DNA of 64,000 nucleotides from CAVQCA01 sp963763115 (GCA_963763115.1 CAVXNM010000093.1:21561-85560), one strand, 5' to 3'; counted from the stretch's first letter, positions 8,641 to 16,730 are shown. Made by a program: numbers and translations. The notes: generated by a model not told the origin, from the letters alone.

Positions 8641-9433
8641 CAGATAACACCTCCGTGATTTCCACTTATGGTGTGCGGGTGCCCGGGATTATTTATGTAC
8701 GGCCTGGAAAAAAGAGCGAACGGCGGCACTGGTGGAACAAGCCATCACGCTTGGATTTTGCGGCATCGACACCGCCTGCCAGCCTAAGCACTATGACGAA
8801 GCGGGGGTCGGTGCAGGTCTGGCGCCCTGTTTAGCGGCGGGACTGACGCGCGCTGACCTTTATCTCCAGAGCAAATTTACACCCGTGGACGGCCAGGGCG
8901 CTGCGCGGTTGCCTTATGATCCGAAAGCGGGACTGGACGGTCAGGTCGAGCAATCTTTTCAGACCTCTCTAATGAACCGCCGGACCAGCTATCTCGACTG
9001 CCTGGTGCTGCATTCACCCTTGGCAAATCAACGGCACCTGATTGTTGTTTGGCAAGCAATGGAAGCAATCTTCAAGGCCGGTGGTGCCAAACAGCTTGGA
9101 ATCAGCAATTGCTATGCGCTGGAACAGCTTGAGCGTTTATATCGGAAGGTCCATATCAAACCGGCGGTGGTCCAGAATCGCTTCCATGTCGAGACCGGAT
9201 ATGACCGTGAGATTCGTGGGTTTTGCCGGCAACACTAGATAAGTTATCAGAGCTTCTGGACATTCACCACCAATCCCATGGTTCTGGCACACGACACCCT
9301 TCAGACCCTGGCGTCGAATTACCGGCGCACGCCAGCGCAAATCTTCTTCCGCTATTTTACCCAGATTGACATCGCTCCCTTGAGCGGGACAACATCACAA
9401 ACCCATATGCGGGAAGACCTGGCGATCTTCTAG
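8637..9433 (+). pseudogene. Aldo/keto reductase pseudogene
   Basis: Reading from the ATG at 8637 gives the aldo/keto reductase start (ISTYGVRVPGIIY). One base is then missing near 8696, after which the family continues: LGFCGIDTACQPKHYDE (canonical FDTA-x-x-Y-x-N-E region), SYLDCLVLHSPL, the GISN strand and KPAVVQNRFHVETG. A TAG at 9236 interrupts the frame, which then resumes to SNYRRTPAQIFFRYF and ends at 9433. Intact relatives reduce carbonyls with NADPH. One frameshift and one stop make this copy inactive. Confidence 0.8.
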
Positions 9434-9474
9434 TTCGAACTGAGGCAAAGCGTGCGCGATGCGGTGGGACCCAA

Positions 9475-9712
9475 CCCTTTTGTGGGGCACTCGGCAAGTG
9501 CCTCGGTAACGTCCGACTCAAGCTCCAGGACGTACGCTATTTTCATCGCCTCTTCTTCGGACGCACTTGCCTGACGATAAAAAAGCGCCGCAATCCAGAC
9601 TTCATCACGACCAACAGTCTTTTCAAGGTCAGCAAAGCTCAAGCCTTTGTGTTTCTTCGCGGATAGAAGCTTTTCAGTAACTTCGGAACTCTTTATGTAA
9701 TCTCTCCAGTAA
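9475..9712 (-). pseudogene. cynS: N-terminal fragment of cyanase
   Basis: The minus strand reads TEKLLSAKKHKGLSFADLEK followed by VGRDEVWIAALFYRQASAS and EEAMKIAYVLEL. This matches the N-terminal DNA-binding-like helical domain of cyanase (cyanate to ammonia and CO2). Similarity ends near 9475, so the C-terminal catalytic half (Arg, Glu and Ser of the active site) is absent. No clear start codon is seen. It is a truncated relic, tail to tail with the aldo/keto reductase pseudogene. Confidence 0.65.
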
Positions 9713-9719
9713 ATTCCGT

Positions 9720-10407
9720 CGAACCTGGAACATATTTAAAGAATGAAATAATCCATATATTATAATTGTTCCCTGACATCATTTTCCCGGATGGCCATGA
9801 CCCTGCATCGCTCCGGCAAGTACTGCTGAACTCTGTCATTACGTATAGATGCAAATAACCGCTTCCGGCGATTCAGAGGCAGTTAAATAGGAACGCCCCG
9901 GTTCACACGGATGGACTGGTGGTACCGCCCCACCGAACACACGGCTGTCAAAATGACCTGACTCATGTTGTCCGCCCGTTGTTACCCAGGGCGCTCGAGG
10001 GGTGACCAAACAGTAGCCCGTTTATTGGCGATGGCAAAGACTACTTCTTGCCTTCCTACCTGTGTCACCCTCCTAATACATATAATAGTCCTCACAATGG
10101 AATCCGTGGATCAATAAGCACCATACGATTCGGTCCTAGGCCGACGGGATAAGGACACTTCAGCTCGCAGTAGAGCCCAGATAGCTGCGATTCTCACTGA
10201 AAGTCGGCTATCGGTGACATGACGATCGGAATTGGATCAGAAAATATTATTGAAGGCGTCTGTTCAGCAGACGCCGGAGTTTGACAAGATTCATATTTCG
10301 GTCAGGTGATTCGTGAATCACCAGGTTGTTCACTAGCAGTCGACTATATAACAAATGGCTATTATTCTCCCTTAATCCGTCTGGTATTCAATATCTTCGA
10401 AGGGTTA
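9720..10407. other. Long interval without a gene
   Basis: About 690 bases with no supported coding sequence. The only clear structure is a perfect dyad GGCGTCTG-5-CAGACGCC at 10255-10275, about 130 bases before the outer-membrane protein start. It lacks a T-run, so it could be an operator or an untranslated-leader hairpin rather than a terminator. Confidence 0.35.
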
Positions 10408-10919
10408 ATGAAAACGACAAGAACGGCGGCGGCCATCGTACTGGCCCTGACTGCAGGTACGGCACAGGCCGAGGGCTGGTACCTGGGGGCATCGGCGGGT
10501 TTGATGGACAACAATGTCAGCGGTTTTGACGACGCCACTAATGTCGGCGCTCTGCTGGTTACGACGTGTACACTCGCGACATTCTTGCCGTTTCGCTTGA
10601 GGGCGAAACTTCCACCACAGCTTCCAAAGGCGATGTCTCCATCATTGAAGTACACGGTGACTGGGACATTGACACCCAGGCTGCCTATGTTGCTGCACGT
10701 CTGGGCAATCGCATCTACATGAAAGTGCGCTATGGGGTGCTGCGTGAAGATGCCTCCGTCAAAATTGGTGGTGTCTCACAAAGCGGCTCCGACACTGGTG
10801 GCTCTTGGGGTGGTGCACTGGACAGGATGCTGACGCCCCGGTGGGGCATACAGCTGGATGGCACTCTCGTTGAGTCGGATGTGAATTATTGGAACCTGGG
10901 GGTGAAATACCAGTTTTAG
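10408..10919 (+). pseudogene. Outer-membrane beta-barrel protein gene with a single-base frameshift
   Basis: The start at 10408 follows a GAAGGG ribosome site and encodes a signal peptide ending AQA, then the barrel-type opening EGWYLGASAGLMDNN. Near 10557 one G appears to be missing: restoring it joins ATNVGALL to GYDVYTRDILAVSLEGE in the next frame. That frame runs to a C-terminal strand ending in Phe (NYWNLGVKYQF), as in outer-membrane barrels. The rest is unbroken. It is either a very recent pseudogene or a sequencing or assembly error. The intact form would be about 170 residues. Confidence 0.75.
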
Positions 10920-11140
10920 TAAGTGTCGAAGGCATAAATATATGGTGTCAGAGCGAATTCATTACTATATTTGAATTAACTGTGTCCGGCGTCATTCCAC
11001 CCTCTCGTAAGCCGGATTCATAATTTGTTAGTAATCTGTTAGCCTGCAAGGAGTAGGTTGTTACCTGAAAGATACAAAATAAGATTCTTACCGTAAACAA
11101 CAGTTACTTTATAAGAAGCATTCATTTGTAAGGGGCATTT

Positions 11141-11788
11141 ATGCAGAACTCACGCTTGTTAGGGATTCCATGCGCTATTCTATTCAATGTGATAACCCTG
11201 CCTTCCTATGCAGCGCTGATCCCCGTGCTAGGCGGACAGGCTATCTACGATGACCAATTAAAAATCACCTGGACCGCCGACGCCAATCTCAATGGAACGA
11301 TGGACTGGGCAACCGCAGATAACTGGGCAGCGAACCTGACAATCGACGGGGTAAGTGGCTGGCGGTTACCCAGCATGGATGTCAATAATGATGGCATCAT
11401 CGTCAATTGTTCACCTTCATCGGTTTCGCCTCCCGAAGCGGTTTGCAGGGACAATCAATACGCCCATTTATATTATTATGGTGCGGGCACGACATCAGGA
11501 AGTGGTGTCACGTCAGCGAGCCCAGGGCCCTTCAGCAACGTCCAGGCCGAAAGTTACTGGTCGTCCACGGAGCAACCGGGCGCCTCCTCCCCCTCCGCAT
11601 GGCGCTTCAACTTCAACAGCGACACATCCGCGGGCGGCGGCGCACAGAACACCAGTTTTAAGACCATTTCGCACTACGCATTGGCCGTGCACTCGGGCAA
11701 TGCCGGCGCTGTACCAGTACCTGCCACAATTTGGCTGTTCGGTAGCGGCTTGTTAGGACTGATCGGTGTGGCAAGGCAGCGGAGTTGA
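11141..11788 (+). CDS. Secreted DUF1566 (Lcl-like) protein with PEP-CTERM-type sorting tail
   Basis: 215 residues. A signal peptide (about 1-26, cleaved after SYA) precedes a DUF1566-type domain with the typical WATADNWAANL, GWRLPS and YWSSTE motifs. The C terminus has the sorting layout VPVPATIWLFGSG, then a hydrophobic helix and a basic end (ARQRS). Tails of this kind are cut by exosortase-type transpeptidases and direct proteins to the envelope or exopolysaccharide. No exosortase is in the window. An AAGGGGC ribosome site supports the start. Confidence 0.75.
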   Translation: MQNSRLLGIPCAILFNVITLPSYAALIPVLGGQAIYDDQLKITWTADANLNGTMDWATADNWAANLTIDGVSGWRLPSMDVNNDGIIVNCSPSSVSPPEAVCRDNQYAHLYYYGAGTTSGSGVTSASPGPFSNVQAESYWSSTEQPGASSPSAWRFNFNSDTSAGGGAQNTSFKTISHYALAVHSGNAGAVPVPATIWLFGSGLLGLIGVARQRS

Positions 11789-11882
11789 TGTCTGGGTAGT
11801 TTGAGGACTATGTCACTTTAGGTGGCCCGTTTCAGGGAGACGATCATTTCACTTGAGCGGCACGTATGGCCTGCCATCGGTG

Positions 11883-12401
11883 CTACAGCTGACTGAAGTG
11901 CCGATCTTCTTCCGGGTTTAGTACCGATTCGATGATCGTGGGCCGTCGCTCCAGGTGAACGGGCGCTGCAGTGGCGGTTTCATCAACGACCGGTGCAACC
12001 ACCATGCCCAGCTCGCCATTAACGGACAGCACCTGGATACGCCGCCAGCTGACGGGGCATGTTCCGCCGAACAGTCTCAGCCCGGGAGGCGCCACAGGCG
12101 CAAGCACCAGCAACCCTGTGGGTGGATAATAATCCTGCAAAAACAGCGTCACCATTTCACTGCCCAGCTGATCCATCCAGGCCAGACCCGTGAGCAACGC
12201 CCGCTGCGAATCGACCGCATCGAAGCTGAGTAGCACCGGCCCGTCATGCCTGTCCGATGTCGCAACACAGCAGCCGTCGATGTGCGGCATAGTCTCGACG
12301 AGCCTGGCCCCTTCCCCAAGCAATGAACCCAGGTTGTCTACCACCAGGCGATGCAGGTCAGATGAGCCGATTTCCGTGACGGCGTGAATTTGCAATGTCA
12401 T
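11883..12401 (-). CDS. Unknown protein, fourth gene of the merR-parA operon
   Basis: 172 residues with no signal peptide or membrane segment and no family I can name with confidence. Its start overlaps the stop of the preceding gene by four bases (ATGA), so the two are translationally coupled. Visible features are PVLLSFDAVDSQRALLTGL (about 55-73), a GLLVLAPVAPPGLRLF strand-turn (about 96-111) and WRRIQVLSVNGELGMVV (about 119-135). The tail is acidic and polar. The alternating hydrophobic pattern suggests a compact alpha/beta protein. Its context implies a role with the ParA-CBM48 ATPase. Confidence 0.6.
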   Translation of the reverse strand: MTLQIHAVTEIGSSDLHRLVVDNLGSLLGEGARLVETMPHIDGCCVATSDRHDGPVLLSFDAVDSQRALLTGLAWMDQLGSEMVTLFLQDYYPPTGLLVLAPVAPPGLRLFGGTCPVSWRRIQVLSVNGELGMVVAPVVDETATAAPVHLERRPTIIESVLNPEEDRHFSQL

Positions 12402-13015
12402 GTGTGAGCGACCTCCAGTTGATTAGGTATGGTATGAGTTCCCCAAAGCCGGTGAACCTCTCCGGCCAGACGCGCCAGATCCGCACTGAAATCCGGCCCG
12501 GGAGCCGACAAATGCCCCAGCTCATGAAGACGGATGTCAAGAAACAGCCTGGCGCCCGAGGCCAGTCGTTCCTGACAGCGGCGCGCGAAGTCCGCGTCGC
12601 GGGCACCGCTGAATACCACACCAAATCGACGTGACGCTGTAGCGGAAAGCTGTTTTATACCGGTATACGCCAGCCGGACACCCTCGAGATTCGCAGTCGC
12701 GAAGACCAGAATGAGGCGCTGTTCGGCATTCGTTGCGCTACGCCCCGATGAGATGAACTTCACGTGCCAGTCGGGGTGCTCCGCAACGGCGGACGTTTGT
12801 ATATTCAGCTGCCGGGTCAGGGCATCCATGAGATACTGCGGTTGCAGGGCATCGGCGGGATGTCCTGCGGCGACTGCCAGGTGAACCGGCAGCGTATGGA
12901 TGACCCCTCGTTTGCCGGTGTTGCCGACTGCCGGGCGCTCATCGATAAAGTGATGCTGGATACTGGCCAGACGCTCGGTATGCAGCTGCGCTGGCCGCCA
13001 GGCTGGATTGTGCAT
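12398..13015 (-). CDS. Unknown protein between the ParA-CBM48 gene and the last operon gene
   Basis: 205 residues starting at an ATG with a strong GGAGGGGGA ribosome site, 13 bases after the ParA gene. The middle (about 105-170) reads RLILVFATANLEGVRLAYTG, then RRFGVVFSGA and LFLDIRLHELGHLS. This is faintly like the second half of MinD/FlhG-type ATPases, but no Walker A motif is present. If related, it is a non-hydrolysing partner or adaptor; this is weak inference. It is soluble, with no signal peptide. Its stop overlaps the next start by four bases. Confidence 0.6.
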   Translation of the reverse strand: MHNPAWRPAQLHTERLASIQHHFIDERPAVGNTGKRGVIHTLPVHLAVAAGHPADALQPQYLMDALTRQLNIQTSAVAEHPDWHVKFISSGRSATNAEQRLILVFATANLEGVRLAYTGIKQLSATASRRFGVVFSGARDADFARRCQERLASGARLFLDIRLHELGHLSAPGPDFSADLARLAGEVHRLWGTHTIPNQLEVAHT

Positions 13016-13028
13016 GACTCCCCCTCCG

Positions 13029-14123
13029 TCAAACGTTTAACAGCGAGTTGTATCCCCCCATGTCGTTTGGTGCCGCCTTTGGATTGGCCGGGTCTTGTTG
13101 CCAGACACCATCAATGATCAGACGATATTCATAGCCGCCGGGACTTACCCGCAGGACCTTCTGCAGTGATCCATCCAGAATTTCGGTTTCTACATTCTTG
13201 TCAGGAATCCAGTCGTTGAACTCTCCGGCAATCTGCACCCGGTCACTCTCCGTGATGTCGAAACGGAACACCACTTCCTTCACGTTGCTGGTTTCAGCAG
13301 CCAATCCGGCGGTAGCGGTGTTGTCGGGCTGCGTCCCGATGGCGTGTACCGTTTTACTGCGCACGCACAGTAGTACGGCGCCCAGTAGTTCCTCCGCCAG
13401 TTCCCTGAAATCTCCGGTAACCGCTGCACGTGGCGCATAATCGGTCAGCGGAGCCCCGTGACAGGCCGCTTCACGCACGCATACAGAGTTACGGATCCGC
13501 GTAGCGCACAGATCGACCGGCAGCTGTGACTCCAGCATCCCGAGCATGTTGCGAGCGATGCGAGTCCGGGTATCGAACATGTTGGCAAGCAGGGTAACGG
13601 ATGGCTGGACGCCATACCGGCCTGCAAGCAAGTGGATGGTCTCCCGCAACCGCTCGATACCATCCAGTGAATAAATGCTGGGCTCTACCGGTATCAGGAC
13701 CCGGTCAGCGGCCCGCAATGCATTCACCGAGAGCAGACCCAGCGCCGGCGGGCAATCGAGGACGACACAGTCATAACGCCCCTCGAGCATATCCAGATGC
13801 CGTGCCAGCTGACGATCCCTGTCCGGTTGTTCGGCAAGCAGATGCTCGGCGGCGGCCAGTGAGATATTGCCCGGGATGAGATCTACACCCCGAGCGACAC
13901 CCGACTGGATGACCTCGTCCAGCCGGCGATCGCCTTTGAGGAGTTCGTAGAGACCCGCCAGTTCGGCGCCTGCCACCCCAAGCCCCAGAGAAGCATGTCC
14001 CTGGGGATCCATATCGATGAGTAATACCCGGACATCCTGCTGCCCCAGTACAGCGGATAGATTGATGGCTGCGGTGGTTTTTCCACAGCCTCCCTTCTGG
14101 TTGACAACCGCAATGTTGTGCAT
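13029..14123 (-). CDS. ParA-type ATPase fused to a C-terminal glycogen-binding (AMPK-beta/CBM48-like) domain
   Basis: 364 residues from the ATG at 14123, chosen because GGAGAAGG lies just upstream; an ATG five codons earlier has a poor site. Residues 1-245 are a ParA/Soj-like deviant-Walker ATPase: VVNQKGGCGKTT (signature and P-loop lysines at 10 and 15), LLIDMDPQGHAS and VVLDCPPALG. A variable linker (about 246-280) leads to an AMPK-beta-type carbohydrate module (about 281-364) with GEFNDW, GGYEYRLIIDGVWQQDP and a late GGYNSLLNV. Trp305, Arg334, Trp341 and Asn359 align with the sugar contacts of the mammalian domain. It probably couples ATP-driven positioning to an alpha-glucan. Confidence 0.85.
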   Translation of the reverse strand: MHNIAVVNQKGGCGKTTAAINLSAVLGQQDVRVLLIDMDPQGHASLGLGVAGAELAGLYELLKGDRRLDEVIQSGVARGVDLIPGNISLAAAEHLLAEQPDRDRQLARHLDMLEGRYDCVVLDCPPALGLLSVNALRAADRVLIPVEPSIYSLDGIERLRETIHLLAGRYGVQPSVTLLANMFDTRTRIARNMLGMLESQLPVDLCATRIRNSVCVREAACHGAPLTDYAPRAAVTGDFRELAEELLGAVLLCVRSKTVHAIGTQPDNTATAGLAAETSNVKEVVFRFDITESDRVQIAGEFNDWIPDKNVETEILDGSLQKVLRVSPGGYEYRLIIDGVWQQDPANPKAAPNDMGGYNSLLNV

Positions 14124-14202
14124 GCCTGCCTTCTCCATCGTGGCCTGTTACAAACCACTCACTATTGGGTATCCGGACACCGGCGGCCTCCACCGGTATC
14201 GG

Positions 14203-14700
14203 TTAGCCCTGATTATCACCAACGGCTATCCCTGGCTTGTGCGATTTTTTTCCTGAATCCGGATCGGCGGGATCCGTGAAAAGCTCCCGCTGGCGTGGTA
14301 CTTCACAGTGACTTAACAACAACCGTGCCTCGCGTTCGAGGTCTGCGACCTGGAATATCCATTCCTGGCCTGTCAAGGCGTCAAAGGCTGCGCCACTGCG
14401 CAATACGAGCACCACATCGCCGGTGGCCACCAGCGATAGTTCCTGAAGCGGGGTGTCGGTGTGCGGGAGAAACCGACTTAATGACTGCAGGCATTGCCGA
14501 ATGCGCTGCAGGGAAACCCCGGCGCCTATCAGCCGGCTTGCGGTTTTCAGTGAAATGAGGTCAATAAAACTGTAGCGGGCATGTCCGCCACGTGTTTGCT
14601 GCGCCGGGGAGAGGAAACCGGTCTTGCGCCAGTATCCCAGCTGTCGCGCGCTCAGCCCGGTTATCCTGCAGACCTGGCGCGTGGAAAACCCCCTATCCAA
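14203..14700 (-). CDS. MerR-family transcriptional regulator, first gene of the ParA-CBM48 operon
   Basis: 165 residues. The N-terminal winged helix is typical of MerR: FSTRQVCRITGLSARQLGYW (about 5-24), then GGHARYSFIDLISLK (about 38-52) and the RLIGAGVSLQRIRQCL helix. The C-terminal half (about 85-165) is not a known metal or drug sensor and contains a TGDVVLVLRSG strand pair. It has no conserved cysteine pair of the metal-sensing type. It starts 28-35 bases downstream of a strong promoter with an overlapping dyad and probably controls its own operon. The ParA gene follows after 79 bases. Confidence 0.75.
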   Translation of the reverse strand: MDRGFSTRQVCRITGLSARQLGYWRKTGFLSPAQQTRGGHARYSFIDLISLKTASRLIGAGVSLQRIRQCLQSLSRFLPHTDTPLQELSLVATGDVVLVLRSGAAFDALTGQEWIFQVADLEREARLLLSHCEVPRQRELFTDPADPDSGKKSHKPGIAVGDNQG

Positions 14701-14708
14701 TAGAAAAG

Positions 14709-14735
14709 ACCCCAGTGAGCCATCAGACTGAGGGG
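14709..14735 (-). promoter_or_regulatory. Imperfect dyad downstream of the merR promoter, candidate operator
   Basis: CCCCAGT on the plus strand is answered by ACTGAGGGG about 13 bases later, giving an imperfect inverted repeat just after the -10 box and before the merR start. A further CCCAGTG half-copy lies within the promoter spacer at 14741-14747. The position fits autoregulation by the MerR protein, although classic MerR sites lie inside the spacer. Confidence 0.4.
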
Positions 14736-14763
14736 ATTATCCCAGTGCGACTACATTTGTCAA
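14736..14763 (-). promoter_or_regulatory. Sigma-70-like promoter of the merR-parA-CBM48 operon
   Basis: On the minus strand, TTGACA (14758-14763) and GATAAT (14736-14741) are separated by 16 bases. The match to consensus is strong. The spacing predicts initiation near 14729 and a leader of about 30 bases before the MerR ATG at 14700. Confidence 0.6.
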
Positions 14764-15103
14764 GAAATGCAACAATAATTCCGCCTTTTGTCGATATTCA
14801 ATGTCCAATGGACAGCGTAACCTGCGCTACCATCGGTTCGGTTACGGTTCGGTCTCGGCAAATGTACGACTCGATGTTCTCATTTTATTCAGTAAGAAAC
14901 GCACTTTTTATCTGCGTTGAAAGACTCGGAATGCACCCGGTATCAGATCGGTCGTGGAAGTCATTCAGCAGGTCCGGAAGAAAAGCGTTCAGGTCCCTCA
15001 AGCGTTCTGACCGGTTAACACGGTGCAGCTGTTCCTCATAATTCCCTCGGATCTGGCTGTACGACCGGGAAGTGAAAAGATAAGGTTCATTTATACCCAC
15101 GGG

Positions 15104-15871
15104 ATGCCAAACATGTACACACAGTGCCCAAAATGCGGAAACGTACTGTCGCAACCGTTGCCAGGCAGCGCAGCCTGCCCTGCATGCGGCATTTATTTCT
15201 TCAAGTATGCAAAAGTCCAGTCCAGGAGCCAACCCGTGCTGGCCGATACACAAACAGTCTCCTCAGCATACCGTCTGCAAGACATCATCGACATCCTGCT
15301 GAAACCCATGAACAAGATCGACGAGCCAACTTTCTATGGCCGCTGCATCGTCTTCGCGCTGTTAGCCTTATGGAGCTGGTTCCTGTTTGCTTATGATTAC
15401 CACATCGGTGAAATGGGCACTTCTTTCATGCACAACATCCTCTTGCCGATACATGAGGCCGGGCATGTGCTGTTCCTGCCCTTCGGGGAATTTATGAATA
15501 TTCTGGGGGGCAGCCTGTTCCAGCTATTGCTACCCTTTGGAATAGGCATTGCCTTTTTCTGGATCAACAAAGACAATTTCGGTGCAGCCATCGGGATGTG
15601 GTGGGGCAGCGTCAGCCTGCTGGATCTCGCGCCTTACATTTATGACGCTCGTCATCCGCAATTGATTTTGCTTGGCGGTCATACCGGCGAAGACGGCCCT
15701 CACGACTGGATTTATCTACTGAGCGTGCTGGGCCAACTTCATTATGCCCAACGATGGGGAACGTTTGTTCACGCGTTCGGTGGAATCTTGATGGTTGTCG
15801 CCCTGTCCTGGGCCATGGCAGTGCTTTGGCGGCAGCGCCTAATGATAACAAAATATTCCGGAGACAAATGA
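15104..15871 (+). CDS. Zinc-ribbon membrane protein with HEAGH metallopeptidase-like motif
   Basis: 255 residues from the ATG at 15104; ATG 15113 is also possible. An N-terminal zinc ribbon has two CPxC pairs (CPKCG near 8 and CPACG near 26). After a linker come about five hydrophobic segments. HEAGH lies at the end of the second, within LLPIHEAGHVLFLPFGE, and a GGSLFQLLLP helix follows. HExxH in a membrane protein suggests a site-2-type (M50-like) metalloprotease, although the later Asp motif is not the standard one. SLLDLAPYIYDARHP and GEDGPHDW may supply further ligands. Its substrate is unknown. It is divergent from the merR operon. Confidence 0.6.
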   Translation: MPNMYTQCPKCGNVLSQPLPGSAACPACGIYFFKYAKVQSRSQPVLADTQTVSSAYRLQDIIDILLKPMNKIDEPTFYGRCIVFALLALWSWFLFAYDYHIGEMGTSFMHNILLPIHEAGHVLFLPFGEFMNILGGSLFQLLLPFGIGIAFFWINKDNFGAAIGMWWGSVSLLDLAPYIYDARHPQLILLGGHTGEDGPHDWIYLLSVLGQLHYAQRWGTFVHAFGGILMVVALSWAMAVLWRQRLMITKYSGDK

Positions 15872-16730
15872 AACGGCTTAAGGGCAATGCCTGTTATTAA
15901 TGATCAACGCCACCGGTTCGACTCGCACAGCCGCTATGCTGGCAATGGCTGTTCTCTTGCTGCCATTTGGGCCATAAAGGGCCAGGGCCCCGTATTGGCG
16001 TGCGGCCATCGTCGGGATCATACATCAGATTTTAATGTTTTCCATTTCGGTTACGCGGCTGAGCGCATCTTCGATCATGTGCTATGCGTGCGAGATGGTG
16101 GCATGTAAAAAGGTATGCAGCGAAACGTCGCGAGGATTGCGGCTTTCGCACTCAACACTGTAGCGCTCGAACGCGGAGAGACTGGTAATCAGTTCAGCAA
16201 GGTGGCGCTGACTTTCGCACTCGACGGTTGATGATAGCGCGGCCAGTTGCGCAGCGCCTTATCGTCATAGCGCCGCGACGGCGCGGGCCGGGTGAACCCG
16301 CCGCTGTCGGCGGCGGCTGATAATGAGTGCCCCAGCAGTGATCGCGATCTGAGACTCGTATTTGGACAAAACCTGGACATGTTGGGCGGGCGGCGCTCAG
16401 CAGGCGCATCGCGGTGGCACGGCGTAAACTGGAAGCGTTACGGGATCGCAAGCAACTGCGCGCGGCACTCGCCGATGTCTGGGATAAAACCGGCGGCGCC
16501 TGATATTGTCTACCGGGAATTGGTTTCAGGTATGCTCGGGGTACTTCCGGCAGGAATGATCGAATCATAACCTCTACGAGCCTTGGGTCAAGTGACTGAA
16601 GGCCTCATTGGCCCCGATGGCCTCATTGCAGGGAAATCTCGTGACATCACGTTGACGGAAAGATGCACCGGCAATCACCTCAAGGTCTGGAGAGGGTCCC
16701 CCGGCACGGAGCGTTCCTGAAGATCGCGTC
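15872..16730. other. Decayed interval with coding-like fragments
   Basis: About 860 bases with no intact gene. On the minus strand near 16085-16250 a stretch containing LAELITSLSAFERYSVECES and NPRDVSLHTFLHATISHA looks like genuine protein sequence but ends at a stop and has no start. GC-rich runs around 16270-16320 and the basic helix at 16399-16503 are further fragments. I do not recognise the parent genes of the first piece. Confidence 0.4.
16399..16503 (+). pseudogene. C-terminal remnant of a small basic PA3496-like protein
   Basis: The frame reads SRRIAVARRKLEALRDRKQL and ends ADVWDKTGGA. This arginine-rich helix resembles the end of small gammaproteobacterial proteins of the PA3496 group, which have ARRxxExLREQRxL helices. 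No start codon exists between it and the upstream TGA near 16336, so it is probably a remnant. Confidence 0.3.

Noticed and set aside
15905..15945. GGTTCGACTC resembling a tRNA T-loop
   Set aside because: No acceptor stem, anticodon arm or CCA-compatible end can be built around it.
16189..16380. Possible transposase start on the minus strand (RRYDDKALRNWPRYHQ)
   Set aside because: The W-x2-Y pattern is too short to separate from chance, and no terminal repeats are seen.
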